The translations under genes were made by a program, and so were the position numbers. The notes under the pieces are model-generated. The model did no database searches and was not told where the DNA came from. It worked only from the letters and a program-made list of their open reading frames with translations. 64,000 bases of DNA from contig NC_092582.1 of assembly GCF_037975245.1 (NCBI RefSeq), positions 9,449,501 to 9,513,500 on the forward strand. Reading direction: 5' to 3'. Shown here piece by piece: positions 33,454 to 45,521 of the stretch (position 1 is the stretch's first letter; each line of letters starts with the position of its first letter). Source of the stretch: Apostichopus japonicus. Lineage: Eukaryota > Echinodermata > Holothuroidea > Aspidochirotida > Stichopodidae.

Positions 33454-36400
33454 ATGATGAAGTTTTCAGTGAGTAAACTGTCACCAGAGGGTGGCAGGCT
33501 TGGTGTCCTATCCGATATTCATCAGTCTTCTGAACAAAGGCATGTAGAAGTTTTTACTCCAGCATGCTTGATGTACACCCGTGGTGGATCGGTGCCTCAT
33601 CTCACCTTGGATATGGTTCGCTGTCTTCCACACCAGTCGGGCATCGTTGAGCTAACAGTTTCATCATTGTGAGTTAAAACAATTCAGACCATGGATGATT
33701 TACTTGTTAATTGGACTTAAACAGGTAGCATGTCGTTCCAGCACTGGTTAATGTGTGAAAACCAGTTATTTAAATAAATCCACAAGAGAAAGCTGACCAG
33801 GAAATTATAAACAATTTGAAAATAGCAAAGAAATGTTGGCTGTAGTAGGATTCAAATCATAACCAGTTCTGATTGATTGTATTTTGTCATTGAAGGTAAA
33901 CCCTGGATTATTCCAGGAAGTGTATCACATTTAGGTGGTCTGTGATGTCATAATAGTTGTTGCTCCTTAAGAGCTTTACAATCTTGACTTTACTTTTTTA
34001 CCTATTTAAGACTGTACTCTCATAGCTGTCAGTGTTCTTTTTATTTTGAAATTCATGATAATGTAACTTCTTTGTAGAAGAAGGTATTATCATTTTCCTT
34101 TGTGGATATTAGTCACAAGTGAGTTTACTATTATAGAGGAAAATAACAGCACATACAAGAGCACATACAGCTCAATTTGCCAAGATGACATCATTCACTA
34201 TCTGCACATTGCCAGATGAATTTCACAAATTCCCACCAACTGGAAAAAATTCATATCTCTTCCACATGAAAAGTTTAGGAAACTTTGGTTATAACCTAAA
34301 ATTTGTAGAGATGATATAATGACCCTTAAAGTTTAATAAATAATTTCTCCTTGCAGTATTGAATACAGAGAGACAATGGAAGGTTTCAAAGATGGTTTGG
34401 CCAAATTTGTAGGCATTCCCAATGCTTTGACATACTTGGCTGTACAAGATTCGTGTAAAAGTGCTGCAGCTGGCTATAATGACAAGAGTACAGTGAGTGT
34501 GTGGGCACCATCAGGAAGGTTTAGGGTAAGTCTTTCATTAGATTTGCCATTTCGAGGCCTTTCCATGTGTTTTTTTTCTTTTTGTTTTTTTACTTACTGA
34601 AATACTGACCACCATTTGATTCATATTAACTTTTGCCACCCTGTAAAATAAGAATTGTGATATTTTAACCATTGAAGCAAAGTTGGATTTACTTAGTTCA
34701 AGTGTCATTCTTACCTGTATCAGAAAGGCTGCAATGAATGCAATTTACAAAGCTGTAATTTGATTCAGACCCTAAAGTTACCTCATGACTTACAAATGGT
34801 TTATTCAAAGTTTTATCCAATAACCTAGAAGACAGTTAACCCTGGAATCCTAAAAGTTCTTTCAAAATGCCTTCTGATGATTCGTCTGCCTACTGCACAT
34901 ATCAGGGATTAATTCATCCAGTATAGCAAAATGCTATTTAAAATTGTCAAGTTGCTATAGTGGAAAGATGTATAGCAATTGTTTACATAGGAATAATAGA
35001 AAACTGCAAACCAAAATTTGAACACTTAATCCTGCATGTTTTATGTTTTTCTTGACTACCGAGACAATTACATAGAAACTGTCTTAAGTTATCTGGTTTT
35101 ATAATACAGTGGCATTTCTTGCATTTCTTTTTTCATACAGCAGACAAACAGAACAACAGATATTAACCAAATGATAAATAGGAGAATTTAAAGATAATAC
35201 ATATGTCATGGCTATCCATGATTTGAAAAAGGATGAAAATTCCTAAGGGATGATTTTGTGGGGTCCAGCTATCTTCCCTGAAAATACAGCTTAACAATGA
35301 TGGAGGATCATTGAATGTGTTTCTCATTCTCAGTTGAATTCTGCATCATTCATGTCATTCCAAAGAGCGGCCAAGTCTAACATCACCGAGGCATTGTGTG
35401 ACGGTGACACCAGGGAAGGGTGCTCAAAGAAAAGAATTCAAAAAGCTGTTAATAAAACACTTCAATTCTTGGATGAAATTCTGGAGGAGAATTTAAATGC
35501 AGAGGTAAGTTTTTGTAAGATAATTTTGTAGTTTTTTCTTTTGTGATTCACAAGTACACAGACAGGAGCCCTTTCTAGTCAAGTTTTTATAAGACCACAG
35601 CAAATATGATCATATCTATGGTTAACAGCCAAGACTTGACACAATAGATCACAGAATTTGTCAAGACTCCTTGCCAAACTACTACCCTCTGTTCAATGAC
35701 ACAAAAGCCTTGAAAATTGAAAGTTTCTTAAAAAGAGAATAGTGAAGGGTATATTTTAGCCTGAATTAAAGCAGCATTTTGCGTTTGGTCACCGTTTTCT
35801 ACTTTTTTCTACTTTTATTTTGGAGAAAAACAAAGTTGAAAGTTGCAAATTTTTCGACTTTTATACCACCATTTGAAGTAAGATTTAAATAGATAAGCTA
35901 GTTTTGTATGTCGTTATGGCATAGTGGAGTCAGTGAGGTTGAGAAAGATCAAAGGAAAGGACGCAAAATGCTGCTTTAACATTATAGTGCCTATCAATGC
36001 TGTGACTAATAATGGTAAACAGAAGAAAGGAAAGAATTGTGCAGTGTAACCTAGTTACCATAGATGGGGCACTTTCACTATGAATTGCATACAAAGTTGC
36101 ATTCACATTGTATCAGAAATAGTTTGATCTAGACGTATCTTAAAAATGAGAATTTTCTAAATTTGCTGGCAGACCTGTCAACAGACTGAAATATTTGGAG
36201 TGATCGAAGGAGGAGATTTATTGTCCGAGAGGTTGAGATCCACCAAAGAGACTGCGAAGCGAGCAGTAGCTGGATTTGTCCTCGACTCTTTTGGAGAAAG
36301 TTTCATGAAAGAGGAGACACGATGGAAGCTATTGGAACCTATCATCGTGAGTAGATGGTTTTAAAAATTGTTACAACTTTTTTACTTTCCTGCTGATGTA

Positions 36401-39232
36401 TATGACATGTTGGAAATAAGCTGTCTTGAATCAAGCCTCTGGTGAAGGGGTTATTATTATTTTTTTACTGTATTTTTTGTCTTATTTAGTAAGATTTGCA
36501 TTTGCCACATTCACAACCATGAACCTGTGGGAAACAAGGAGGATGAGTGAGATTGGTGAGTAAGGGGGTTCAGGGGGGTTTAGGAGGGTAGATTTTGAGG
36601 GAGTGGTTGAAGGGATATGAGAATTGAGGATTATTCAATAAAGTGGAAGGTATGCTTGTGCCAGTTTTGTTTTAGTTTATGCTTGTTTTCACTGTTTGGT
36701 TACAGAAGGAACTCCCAGAAGACAAGCCCAGAATGTTACCACAGATTGGTGAACCGTTAGATGTCCTCCTGGCCATAGAGAATGGGTTTGACTTGTTCAG
36801 TGCATTGTATCCTAGAAAAGATTCTCATAAACAATTTGAGATATCCTCACAGTAGTTAAGACAGATAAGTGGTCGTAATAGCTGGTTGTGTTGGAAATAT
36901 ACCATCCCTCACTAAGCAGCAAACATTAGTATCATACCAAAAAAAGACTCTTTTACTTTTACTATTTAAATTAAGAGTTTGGTGGCAGGCATGCCTTTTA
37001 ATTAGAATTTATTTATAAATTTTTGGTTTTTGATACTAGAGATACAGTATTACTTTTGCTCTGTAAATAATCAACGAGCTATTACGTTTACAGAGTTCTC
37101 TTTTTTTACAGGTCTTGTATTCTACAGACCTATGTTCTTTTATGGCTGGGATAATGCCTTGCCTCTGTGTATATATATTCTGATGACGTTATAAAAATTA
37201 AAATAAGACTAGGCACTTGTTCTACATTCTGTTCGCTCTTCACAAGTCATATAAAGGGCAGAGGTTACATTAGCAGCAAATGTATTGTTATTAATGCATT
37301 ATTGTGTCACAACCATTATTGATACCTTAGGCTTGTCTGTTGCTTGTAAGTACCTGCGTCAATTATGCCATGGGCTGAATAATTTGCATATTAGATGGAC
37401 ACTGAAAAGTACATTGTGAAATCAAAATGTTAAGAGTTGCACAAGTTCATCCCTTTATCATTGAATTGCTTTCCTGATTTGGATTTTCAAAATTAGTTAT
37501 CCGTACCAGATCACCGGGAAAGGATGTGCTCTTGTTTTCTCTTGGAGTGATGAAAACAAAAAAACTCTGAACGATCAGACCAGTAAATCTGACGAAATTA
37601 AAGAGGGATTTTACATCGACTTAAATAATAAAAGGTGAGTTTTTAGAGTAACTGTTACACTTCCTATCTTAAAAGTCAACTGAATTTTTACTTTACAGTT
37701 TGCACAAATTGAAGATAAATAACTGTGTGCTATTGAGAGTTTACAATGTTTCAGGCTGTATTCGTTTACAAATCCAATGTTTTCCAGTAATCTCTCAGAG
37801 TGGAAGAACATATTAAAGAACCCAAGTTTAACTATTACCTGCCTTGTGATGTATTTTCAAAATTTGTCATCAACTATCCTGCGACAGTTTCAAGTTTGGA
37901 TTTGAATGGATTGTTTGCTCTAGATTTGTTTTGCTTTTCTCTCATTACCCCCTATCTCCCCCGCCCCCTTCCACACACACACACACGCACACGATAGTCC
38001 CAACACTTACCCCTCTCTCTCCTAGCTCACCCCTCATAAAAAGATTCTGCAAAGAAGTTGGAGTACATTTTTCATACCTCGTAGGAAGAGTTTAATATAC
38101 CATGTGGTAATGCCACCTATCACCCTCATTGAAACTAAAACAGTTTTTGATTGTCTGCATTCTATGTTTGTCTTGAAGATTTGCCGAAGATTTTTCACCA
38201 GTTCTCTCCGACTGTGAATGCTATTGTTGTCAGCACCACACCAAGGCCTACATTAACCATCTCTTGGTTACTAAGGAACTAATGGCAGGTGTTCTACTCA
38301 TGAGGTAATGTGTGCCATTTATTATACCAAATATGTACAGAATTTAAATATATATGTAAATCAACTTTGGAAAGTTTTACTGGGAAATTTTATAGACCAA
38401 TATTTGAAAATGAAAGGAAATCAAGTTTCAGCCAGAATGTGATGTCAGGTTTTACAAGTCCTGCACTCTACTGACTGCGTTATTCAGGCCTTAGTTTGAT
38501 GGAGATCCCTACATAGCCATTTCTTTTTTGGTGGTGCCAGTCGGAAGCCCCAATACCTTGCTTGTCGTATAACCAGAGATTACCCCCTCCCCTCCCCTCC
38601 CTTCCCCTCAGCAGTTTCATTTAATATAACCTAGAAATAGGCATGGAAGGGGTATTGAGAGACATTCAGCTTTTTATGTATAAAGGCCTGTGTTTTCAAG
38701 ATTTCAATATAGAATTTACTAAACACATGATGAAAACTATACACATATCCTTATGGGTTAATTAGCTCATCATAAATTCTCTTTTTCTGGGTCTTGGTGG
38801 AAGTAGGGACGTGTTTCCCACAGGAAGGAAGGAAACATTTGGCACAAGTACTATATGTGATGGGCAATCCTGTGCTGCATCAAATGTCCCAGTATTAAGA
38901 CTCATTTATAGCTGTAGTGAAAAGGAAAATAGGATTGTCTGTATTGTTTATAATCAGTGAAACATATAACAAAAATCAACAGATTGAAGGTGAAGAAGCC
39001 AATAGTAATTTGATGAATTATATCCCATCATAGTTGGAGTATACATATCCCCTTCCTCTGCAATTTAAATAGTCACATTATGTGGTTTTTTAATGGGTTT
39101 TTTTTTCCATACAGCCACAACATACATCACTACCTTTCATATTTTGAAGCCATAAGGCAAGCTATCAAAAGTGATACCTTTGCTCTGATGAAGAAACACA
39201 TTGAAGAGCAACATATGAGAACAGACAGATGA
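33454..39232 (+). CDS. QTRT2: QTRT2, queuine tRNA-ribosyltransferase accessory subunit (spliced, 8 coding exons)
   Basis: Exons 33454-33668, 34357-34525, 35334-35504, 36173-36346, 36706-36806, 37497-37634, 38179-38304 and 39115-39232 join in consistent phase to 1212 nt, or 403 residues and stop (the human protein is 415). The product aligns along its length with human QTRT2: MKFSVSK start, [45 protein letters not shown], and the C-terminal zinc site. That site has Cys335, Cys337 and Cys340 in CECYCC, and His366 in SHN, all four ligands with family spacing. QTRT2 pairs with catalytic QTRT1 to exchange guanine-34 for queuine in tRNAs with GUN anticodons, and is found at mitochondria and in the cytosol. 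The ATGs at 33454 and 33457 are adjacent; the second matches the vertebrate start best. The exon 5 donor at 36807 (gtatcc) is weak but is the one that restores FYPYQ. Confidence 0.96.
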
Positions 39233-39557
39233 AGGCAAATAGAAGCACATGTCGAAAGGCAGATGTTATGCAAAGCACAGAAAGAACCAGATGAGGCCAT
39301 GTGCTGTACACCAGGAAATGGAGATAAAAGCATGAGAAGTACCAGTGGAGAGGTGGATGTCATGCAAGTTACATGAGGTACAACATGTGCATGAAGAAAT
39401 AAAGAGATGAGATCATCAAGGGCAAAGTTTTAATGGTCGTCCGGGATAACCAAACTTAGCTTTGGAGGTTATCTGGTGGACATTGTAACTGAATACCCCG
39501 AAATACTGTAGATAACATGATAGATTGTTATCTGCTTCATCACTTTGGATATACTGA

Positions 39558-39563
39558 AATAAA
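39558..39563 (+). terminator. Candidate QTRT2 polyadenylation signal
   Basis: AATAAA in GAAATAAAGCAC, 326 nt after the stop codon. An earlier AATAAA lies near 39398. Confidence 0.5.
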
Positions 39564-39564
39564 G

Positions 39565-41770
39565 CACTGCAGTTCTTCTGTCCTTTTTATGGACAAGCAA
39601 TGTCATTGTTCGGACAGCCAAAATGTAACACTTGGTTGTCCGAGTCATGAACCAGAAATAAATCCTTCATAATTGGTCCTGGCGTCAGAAGTAAAAGAGG
39701 ACATACCAGTGACAGCTTGCATAGACACAAGGACAGAAAATGAATTATGGAATGAATATAAAAAGAGAAATCTGACAGCAAGAGAAGAATATGGGGGAGG
39801 CAGATGTCATGTACAGTATACAAAGTACAAGGAGTGCATGACATGGGATAGCATGTTAGGCAAATAAGGTCAAAATAATAAAGACCATATGATGTACAAG
39901 AGAGAAAGATGAAAATGAACATGAGGATGAAATGCATGCAATGAGCATGGGAAGATCTGGCAAAGGTATTTGATAGATGAAGGCATGTGTAGTGCATGAA
40001 GATATAATGATGAAGGTATATGGGATGTGATGCATAAGTGCATGACCAACGGTGGATTGGCCAATCGGTTTACTGGCTGGGAACCAGTGTGCACTTTCCC
40101 TCATGGTCTCGAAAAGTCAATATTTGTTCTGATTTTGTCTGAGAAAAAATATGTACTGCTTGATTCAAGGCCCCAGAACAGCAGGTTGGATCGCTGTCCT
40201 TAAATTCCATTCATTTACCTTTCTGGTGATTATTAAAGCCGGTTGTGTAATATTTGGTAATAAAATGTGAACTTCAATACTTGTTGACTTTTAGATGACC
40301 TTGTAGATGTCGTTATACTAAAAATGCAACACTTGTGACTTGGTTATACAATCAGGTGATCATATTCATCCAGGAAATCTGGGAACAATGTTTATGTTGA
40401 CCCCTCCCCCAGCCTCTCCCTCCACATGTTGACAGGAGGGGTTAGTACCTACACTGTAGGAGGAAAGGGAGGGCTAGAATTATGAGAATCTCTCATTGTT
40501 TTGGTGGTTCTATGCCTCAAGGAAGATGGTCAAATGCTCAAGTTTAGAACACCTCAGCCAGAGATACATATTTGTCCAAAATAAGAATTGAATGCTAAAA
40601 CTTTTTGAAGGTAACTGTAAGTGTTATTATCACTGGGTGCAAATAGATTACAGTCTGTGAAATTATTTCACTGGGTTGCCTTTATCTGTTAACCATGCGT
40701 AAACTTTACATTTGTCGTGAATTTTCAAGCTGATCCATTAAGGCCAAACAGTTAGGTATACTTGAAATTATTCAGATTATACAAATTTTGTGAATATTCC
40801 CAGGACATAACATAAAATCTGGGGACATTTCCAGGGACAATTTTAATCCTGGCACTGTACATGAAAGCCTGGACATCTGGTCATTTAATTAAACAGTGAT
40901 CTAAAATCTTGGATCTATAGCATGTGACTGACAACTTTAAGATAGAGAAAGTGACTAAAGAACCTTAATTTGTGAAAGGGACACATACACTCATTTTGCA
41001 TGTGATCAAACACTTGAACATAGAAATTAGTTACTAGAACTTGAAGCTAGCATTCAAATGCAGCTTTAGATTGGTCTACATCTGTTACTTATGTTGAATT
41101 GAAGGTAGGCCTATTACAGTTAACATTCCATTAATGTTTAGATAAATACAATACTAATTAAAGGTTCCTCAAAAAAAAGTTTCTTTCTTTCCATTTTGTT
41201 GTTGTTGGTAAGATCATCTGAACTTGTACTATTGAGATGAGGTAAAATAATATAAACACCAAAAAACAGTAAAATTGTCAACTGCCTATTCCTGTGTGTT
41301 GGTTTTAAAATATTCACCATTAACTAGCTATGATGCTCCTTATTACAAATAGGCACCTCAGGATCAAATCCAACACCATTTGTTCTTGGTAAACTTGTAA
41401 AACACTTGAAACATGTCATAATAGGAGACCACACAAGACTTAGATATCCCAAATTGAGTTCAATGTATTTGGTGAGATGGTGGCTTTACAAAAATGGATA
41501 CCTTCCATTGCTCCTTATATATTCATCATAATCAGCGCCCTCTATATCTACCTCTCACTCATTCATCTCCTTCCCACTCTCATCCCCATGCCCCGCCCCT
41601 ACACACCAGCAATTTTGTGTGGTTTAGGCTTAAAGGTCAATGGTATTGGCTCCAAATTCGAGCGCCCTAAATATCCAATAGCACTTACCCATATGCTCAT
41701 GAAAAAAAGTCTCCGTGTGGGCTTATTTATATAGAAGTCTCCGTGGGTGGCAATAATTGCGCGCTAAGTA
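39565..41770. other. Intergenic, no gene recognised
   Basis: AT-rich spacer after QTRT2. A 136-residue minus-strand frame (39587-39997) lies over purine-rich sequence and has no family resemblance. Imperfect AGATGTCATG-type words recur at 39240-39420 and 39780-39850. Confidence 0.5.
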
Positions 41771-41778
41771 TGAGCTGA

Positions 41779-42020
41779 GGTGACCATTATTAGATTTGCT
41801 AGCATATTTAGGGGGCAATGTTGAAGATATTTAAAAGGTGCTAAAAGTTTTGCGATGGTAGGATCCTTTGCCGAGTTTATTTCTCCAGTTAATTCCCAGA
41901 TGTACAGGAGTCGGATAAAGTAGAAGTCATTTGAAAAAGCTGCAGGCTTTGATGGCGGCAGGAAATGTTTGAACATTGAAAATGAATTATGTTTCTAGCA
42001 TATTCGGGGACAATACTGAC
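41779..42020. repeat. Dispersed repeat with core CTAGCATATT.GGGG.CAAT
   Basis: A 46-nt segment at 41779-41824 is about 80% identical to 55951-55995. The core recurs at 41995-42019. All three are in the same orientation. Both longer copies also have an AAAGGTCA(A/T)TGGTATT word 130-220 nt upstream, which suggests a longer decayed element. Confidence 0.55.
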
Positions 42021-42300
42021 ATCGGCGTTATGTCGAGAATTTCCTTTATTTTAAGTAGTCCAGTCGCATCCCCCGTTTGCATACGTGTGGTTCAGTTTTA
42101 TGTATCTACTGAACCCCTGGCAATGGTTGTAACGTACGATGTTACGCAAAAGTGGTCGTTGTTTGTAAGAATGCCACGCGAGTTTTTGTCCTTTGTTTGG
42201 CTAACATTCCCGCAGTAAGACTTTTACTTCTGTTCATTGATTGTATGTACGAACAAGGAGTCAGGCGTAACGCCTTGGCCCAGCTGAATGTTGAACTCGC

Positions 42301-42408
42301 AGGAAAAAAATTACCAACACCAATTGCGGTAGACTAATTCGTAAGTTTACTGGCAGGAAAAAATTTACCAACACCAATTGCGGTAGACTAATTCGTAAGT
42401 TTACTGGC
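42301..42408. repeat. 54-bp tandem duplication
   Basis: Two adjacent copies of AGGAAAAAA(A)TTACCAACACC plus CAATTGCGGTAGAC and GTAAGTTTACTGGC, almost identical; evidently recent. Confidence 0.9.
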
Positions 42409-42764
42409 TTTAAATTTGTTATTTTAACAAGGCCAAATGAATTGATGTATCTTTATTGCACTATGGTGCCCACTAGCTTTGCTCTATTGCGTTGCTGTAG
42501 AAATAACAGGACAATACTACATTCCTTGGTACTTCCGCAACTGCATAGACCTCTGGCTCCATAGCCACAGAATCTGAATCTGAATGGGTTAAGTCGGCAA
42601 AAATCCTACTAAAGGACATAAACGCCAATCGAACACTTCCCGTGAACCTTAGAAAATTAACCATATTCCCTAGCCTTAATTCTGTTAGTCTAATTAACAG
42701 ACTATCAAATACATTCCCACCATTTTAATTACTAGTATAGTCTGACTCAAGTTGGCCTACAGAG

Positions 42765-43398
42765 CAAGGGCGGCGGAAGCTCTTTTAATCTGGGGGAGGG
42801 GGGCACCGACATCAAAGGGCACTTTGCAGAAATTCGATTGGATTGATGCAGCCTTATATTTAGTACCCTTTATACCTCTTATTGTATTATCTTATTTGCG
42901 TATACACATCACTCTATCAACGCCCCCCCCCCCCCCTTTCAAGGAAAATATGCATACTGGCACTGCAATATCCAATGTACAAATTGGGAAACAAGGAACA
43001 AGTTTTCTTTTGAGACAAAATGAGGTGAAATTATGCTAGTTGCTAATGTAGGAATCTTCCGTTAATACCTTAACAATTTTTTTCCCATTCGAAATAGCTT
43101 TGAGTTTGACCCACAGAAATTCATTAAAAGTGGGGCGTAGCCAGGATTTGCAAAGTTGTATGCACGACTATCAGAGCGGAGGGCCACTACCGGTTGGCGC
43201 CGTCCGTACAAGAAAATTTTTGGTTTTACAAACCCCTCAGATGGCCGGAAACGGCCCTTCACGAGTGTTCATTCTGGTTCCCTGGCCTCTTGCTAACTTG
43301 AGACACCTCAAGTTTATGTAGAAAAAGGGCACATTTTTAACCTGAGGAAAAGTGGGGGGGCACTTGCCCCCTGTGCCCCTCCGGTTCCGCCGCCCTTG
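42765..43398. mobile_element. hAT-type non-autonomous element, 634 bp
   Basis: A perfect 14-bp terminal inverted repeat, CAAGGGCGGCGGAA at the left and TTCCGCCGCCCTTG at the right, is flanked by identical 8-bp duplications CTACAGAG (42757-42764 and 43399-43406). The 8-bp duplication indicates hAT, although the end is CAAGGG rather than CAGGG. No transposase ORF. It contains a C14 run at 42923-42936 and an internal GGGGCGTAGCCAGGA word reminiscent of other MITE termini. Confidence 0.9.
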
Positions 43399-43659
43399 CT
43401 ACAGAGGTATATCAAAGATCGTTTTTTAATAAACCACGAATACTGGCAGTTCGGATATTGTATAGCAATTATTTTGTCATAGTAACAACATATCTTTTCA
43501 GCACAAACTCATTGCTACAACCTATATCGGGCAAGAATTTTAAAAAAAATGGTGGATTGTTTACAAACATGAAAATAAAGCCGTCTATATCAAACATGAT
43601 AACCTACGAAATTGAAAAGAGCGGAATATCGATAACTTAGCTATAGCATTGTAGATGTA

Positions 43660-43960
43660 ATGCGACCCCGCCCATTACTCATCAATCAAATATGCAAATT
43701 AGGGACGCGTTCACTTGGCAATGGTCGTTGGTCGTCTGCTAAGGTAGCACAATTCGCACAACTTGTCGCTAAACTGAACTAGGTGTATGACGTTTGAACT
43801 AAATACCATCGTTATGGTAAATTTGAAATCTTTAGTCTTTCGTTTGGATTTCAATATTTCATACCCTTAATTGGAACAATGTACGTTTGATGGATTTCAT
43901 GAAGAATGTTACAACTGAAGTTACAGCATAGTTACGAGTTTGATGAAGTACAGGATAAAG
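43660..43960 (+). promoter_or_regulatory. Candidate promoter and non-coding first exon of the Ig-receptor gene
   Basis: A GC-box-like CCCCGCCC (43666-43673) and a perfect octamer ATGCAAAT (43692-43699) precede a CpG-containing stretch. A gtaaat donor lies at 43961. The first coding exon has an acceptor (CTTTACAG) at 45488, so an upstream exon is required. Motif matches alone are weak evidence. Confidence 0.35.
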
Positions 43961-44177
43961 GTAAATTTCCGTGTTCGTTCTTAGACTTTCCGTTATACTC
44001 AGTCAGTATGCTACTTGTTTAGTCATTGACGTTACTAATTTTGTTTGGGCCTTGCTGCAATACATTAATGGGATATACTATTATGTAGCATCGGCTTGCG
44101 AAGTTAGGCTCTTATTCACTCTACTCTAGCCTAGGCCTAGACTAGGCCTATATAGGCTATAATAAAAAACCAAGGCA

Positions 44178-44505
44178 GGAGTTTGAATGCAACAAACTGT
44201 AGTTATGAGAAATATCCATGGCTTTTTCAAATTTGAGTGTATCGGGAAGAAATATGTTAGGGCCTTAGCTAGGCCATAAACTAAGTTAAATTTGCCACCT
44301 AAGTTAGGCTAGTCTAACTCTAAGTCTAAGACAAGTAAGAGTCTAATGTAAGGCATCCAAATTAGGACTAGGTTAAAAAGAATATTAAATTTTTGATTTA
44401 AAGGGGAGGGGTTTGAATTCAACAAACTATTGTTATAAGAAATATTCATGGCTTTTTAAAATAAAATTAAATCGGGAAGAAATATGTTAGGGCCTTAGCT
44501 AGGCC
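44178..44505. repeat. Pair of about 100-bp diverged direct repeats
   Basis: 44178-44275 and 44408-44505 share GTTTGAAT.CAACAAACT, GAAATAT.CATGGCTTTTT, and ATCGGGAAGAAATATGTTAG plus GGCCTTAGCTAGGCC. They are about 130 bp apart in the presumed first intron. The surroundings are full of TAGGCCTA words. Confidence 0.8.
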
Positions 44506-45521
44506 TAGGCCACATATCAATACATGCAACAAGATTAAACTTAGGTGGCTAAGTGTTGTTAGCCTGACACAGATAACAGTTCCTGGAATTTGTAACAGGA
44601 AGTCTGTAAAAAAATTGAACCTTGGTTAAGTTTCATGACCCATAATACTGTACCTGTATCCAAATATAACCAATTGATGTTATGAAGAACATGAGGTGCA
44701 TGCATGAAGTCAAACTACAAGTTTGAAACACTGTACTACACACAGTCCTTTATTACTTTATTTTGTGGGTGAAATCATATGTAGAACTTGATTGGTATGA
44801 TGTACAATTATAGTGATCATGACATATATGTCACAAACTTTAAGCAAAATTATGTCGGATAAGCCCTGATAAATAATCTTAATAAGGTCAAAAGTTTTAT
44901 TGATGGTATAGTATATGTTTAAAGAGCCAGAAATTCATCAATTGCTGAAAAGAAGGGACCTGCAAAAAATATATTTCAAAACTACTAACTAATGGTTAGT
45001 TCTCATCAGATTTTTATTAGCATTACCATCTCTAATTACTCTTCTTCACATTCTAAGAATTATCTTATTCTGTTTTGGCAAAGACACTCCTGCAATTTCA
45101 CATGTATAAATATTACAGTGGACCTTAAAGTAACGTCATATCATATAATTTGCCTTTGTTGATACTTGATAGTGTACTGCAATATCTTGGAACCTTGACA
45201 ATGTGTGTACAATACATCTTTGTGTCTATTGATATTGTTCACAGAAGTACAATAGATCAACAACACTATATTACATTGTTGCTATGATCATATCTTTGCA
45301 GCTTCCTTTTGAAACCTGTGGTTGTCAAATTACCTGCACACTGAAGTAATTTATCCAAGGGTGCTTCCTCAAATGAGTTTCATGATCAGCACTTGAATAA
45401 CTGTTAACAGTTAATTTTGGAGTGTAGGTACAGACGGAAGTGTAACTCTTTGGCCTGATCAGTCAAATGAAGAGCTGTTCCTTTACAGTACATGACTGTT
45501 ACGCAACATACCTGTAGGAAA

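Noticed and set aside
39587-39997. 136-codon minus-strand frame downstream of QTRT2
   Set aside because: Low-complexity Leu/Ser/Cys-rich translation with no domain; lies over the QTRT2 3' flank and shows no exon signals.
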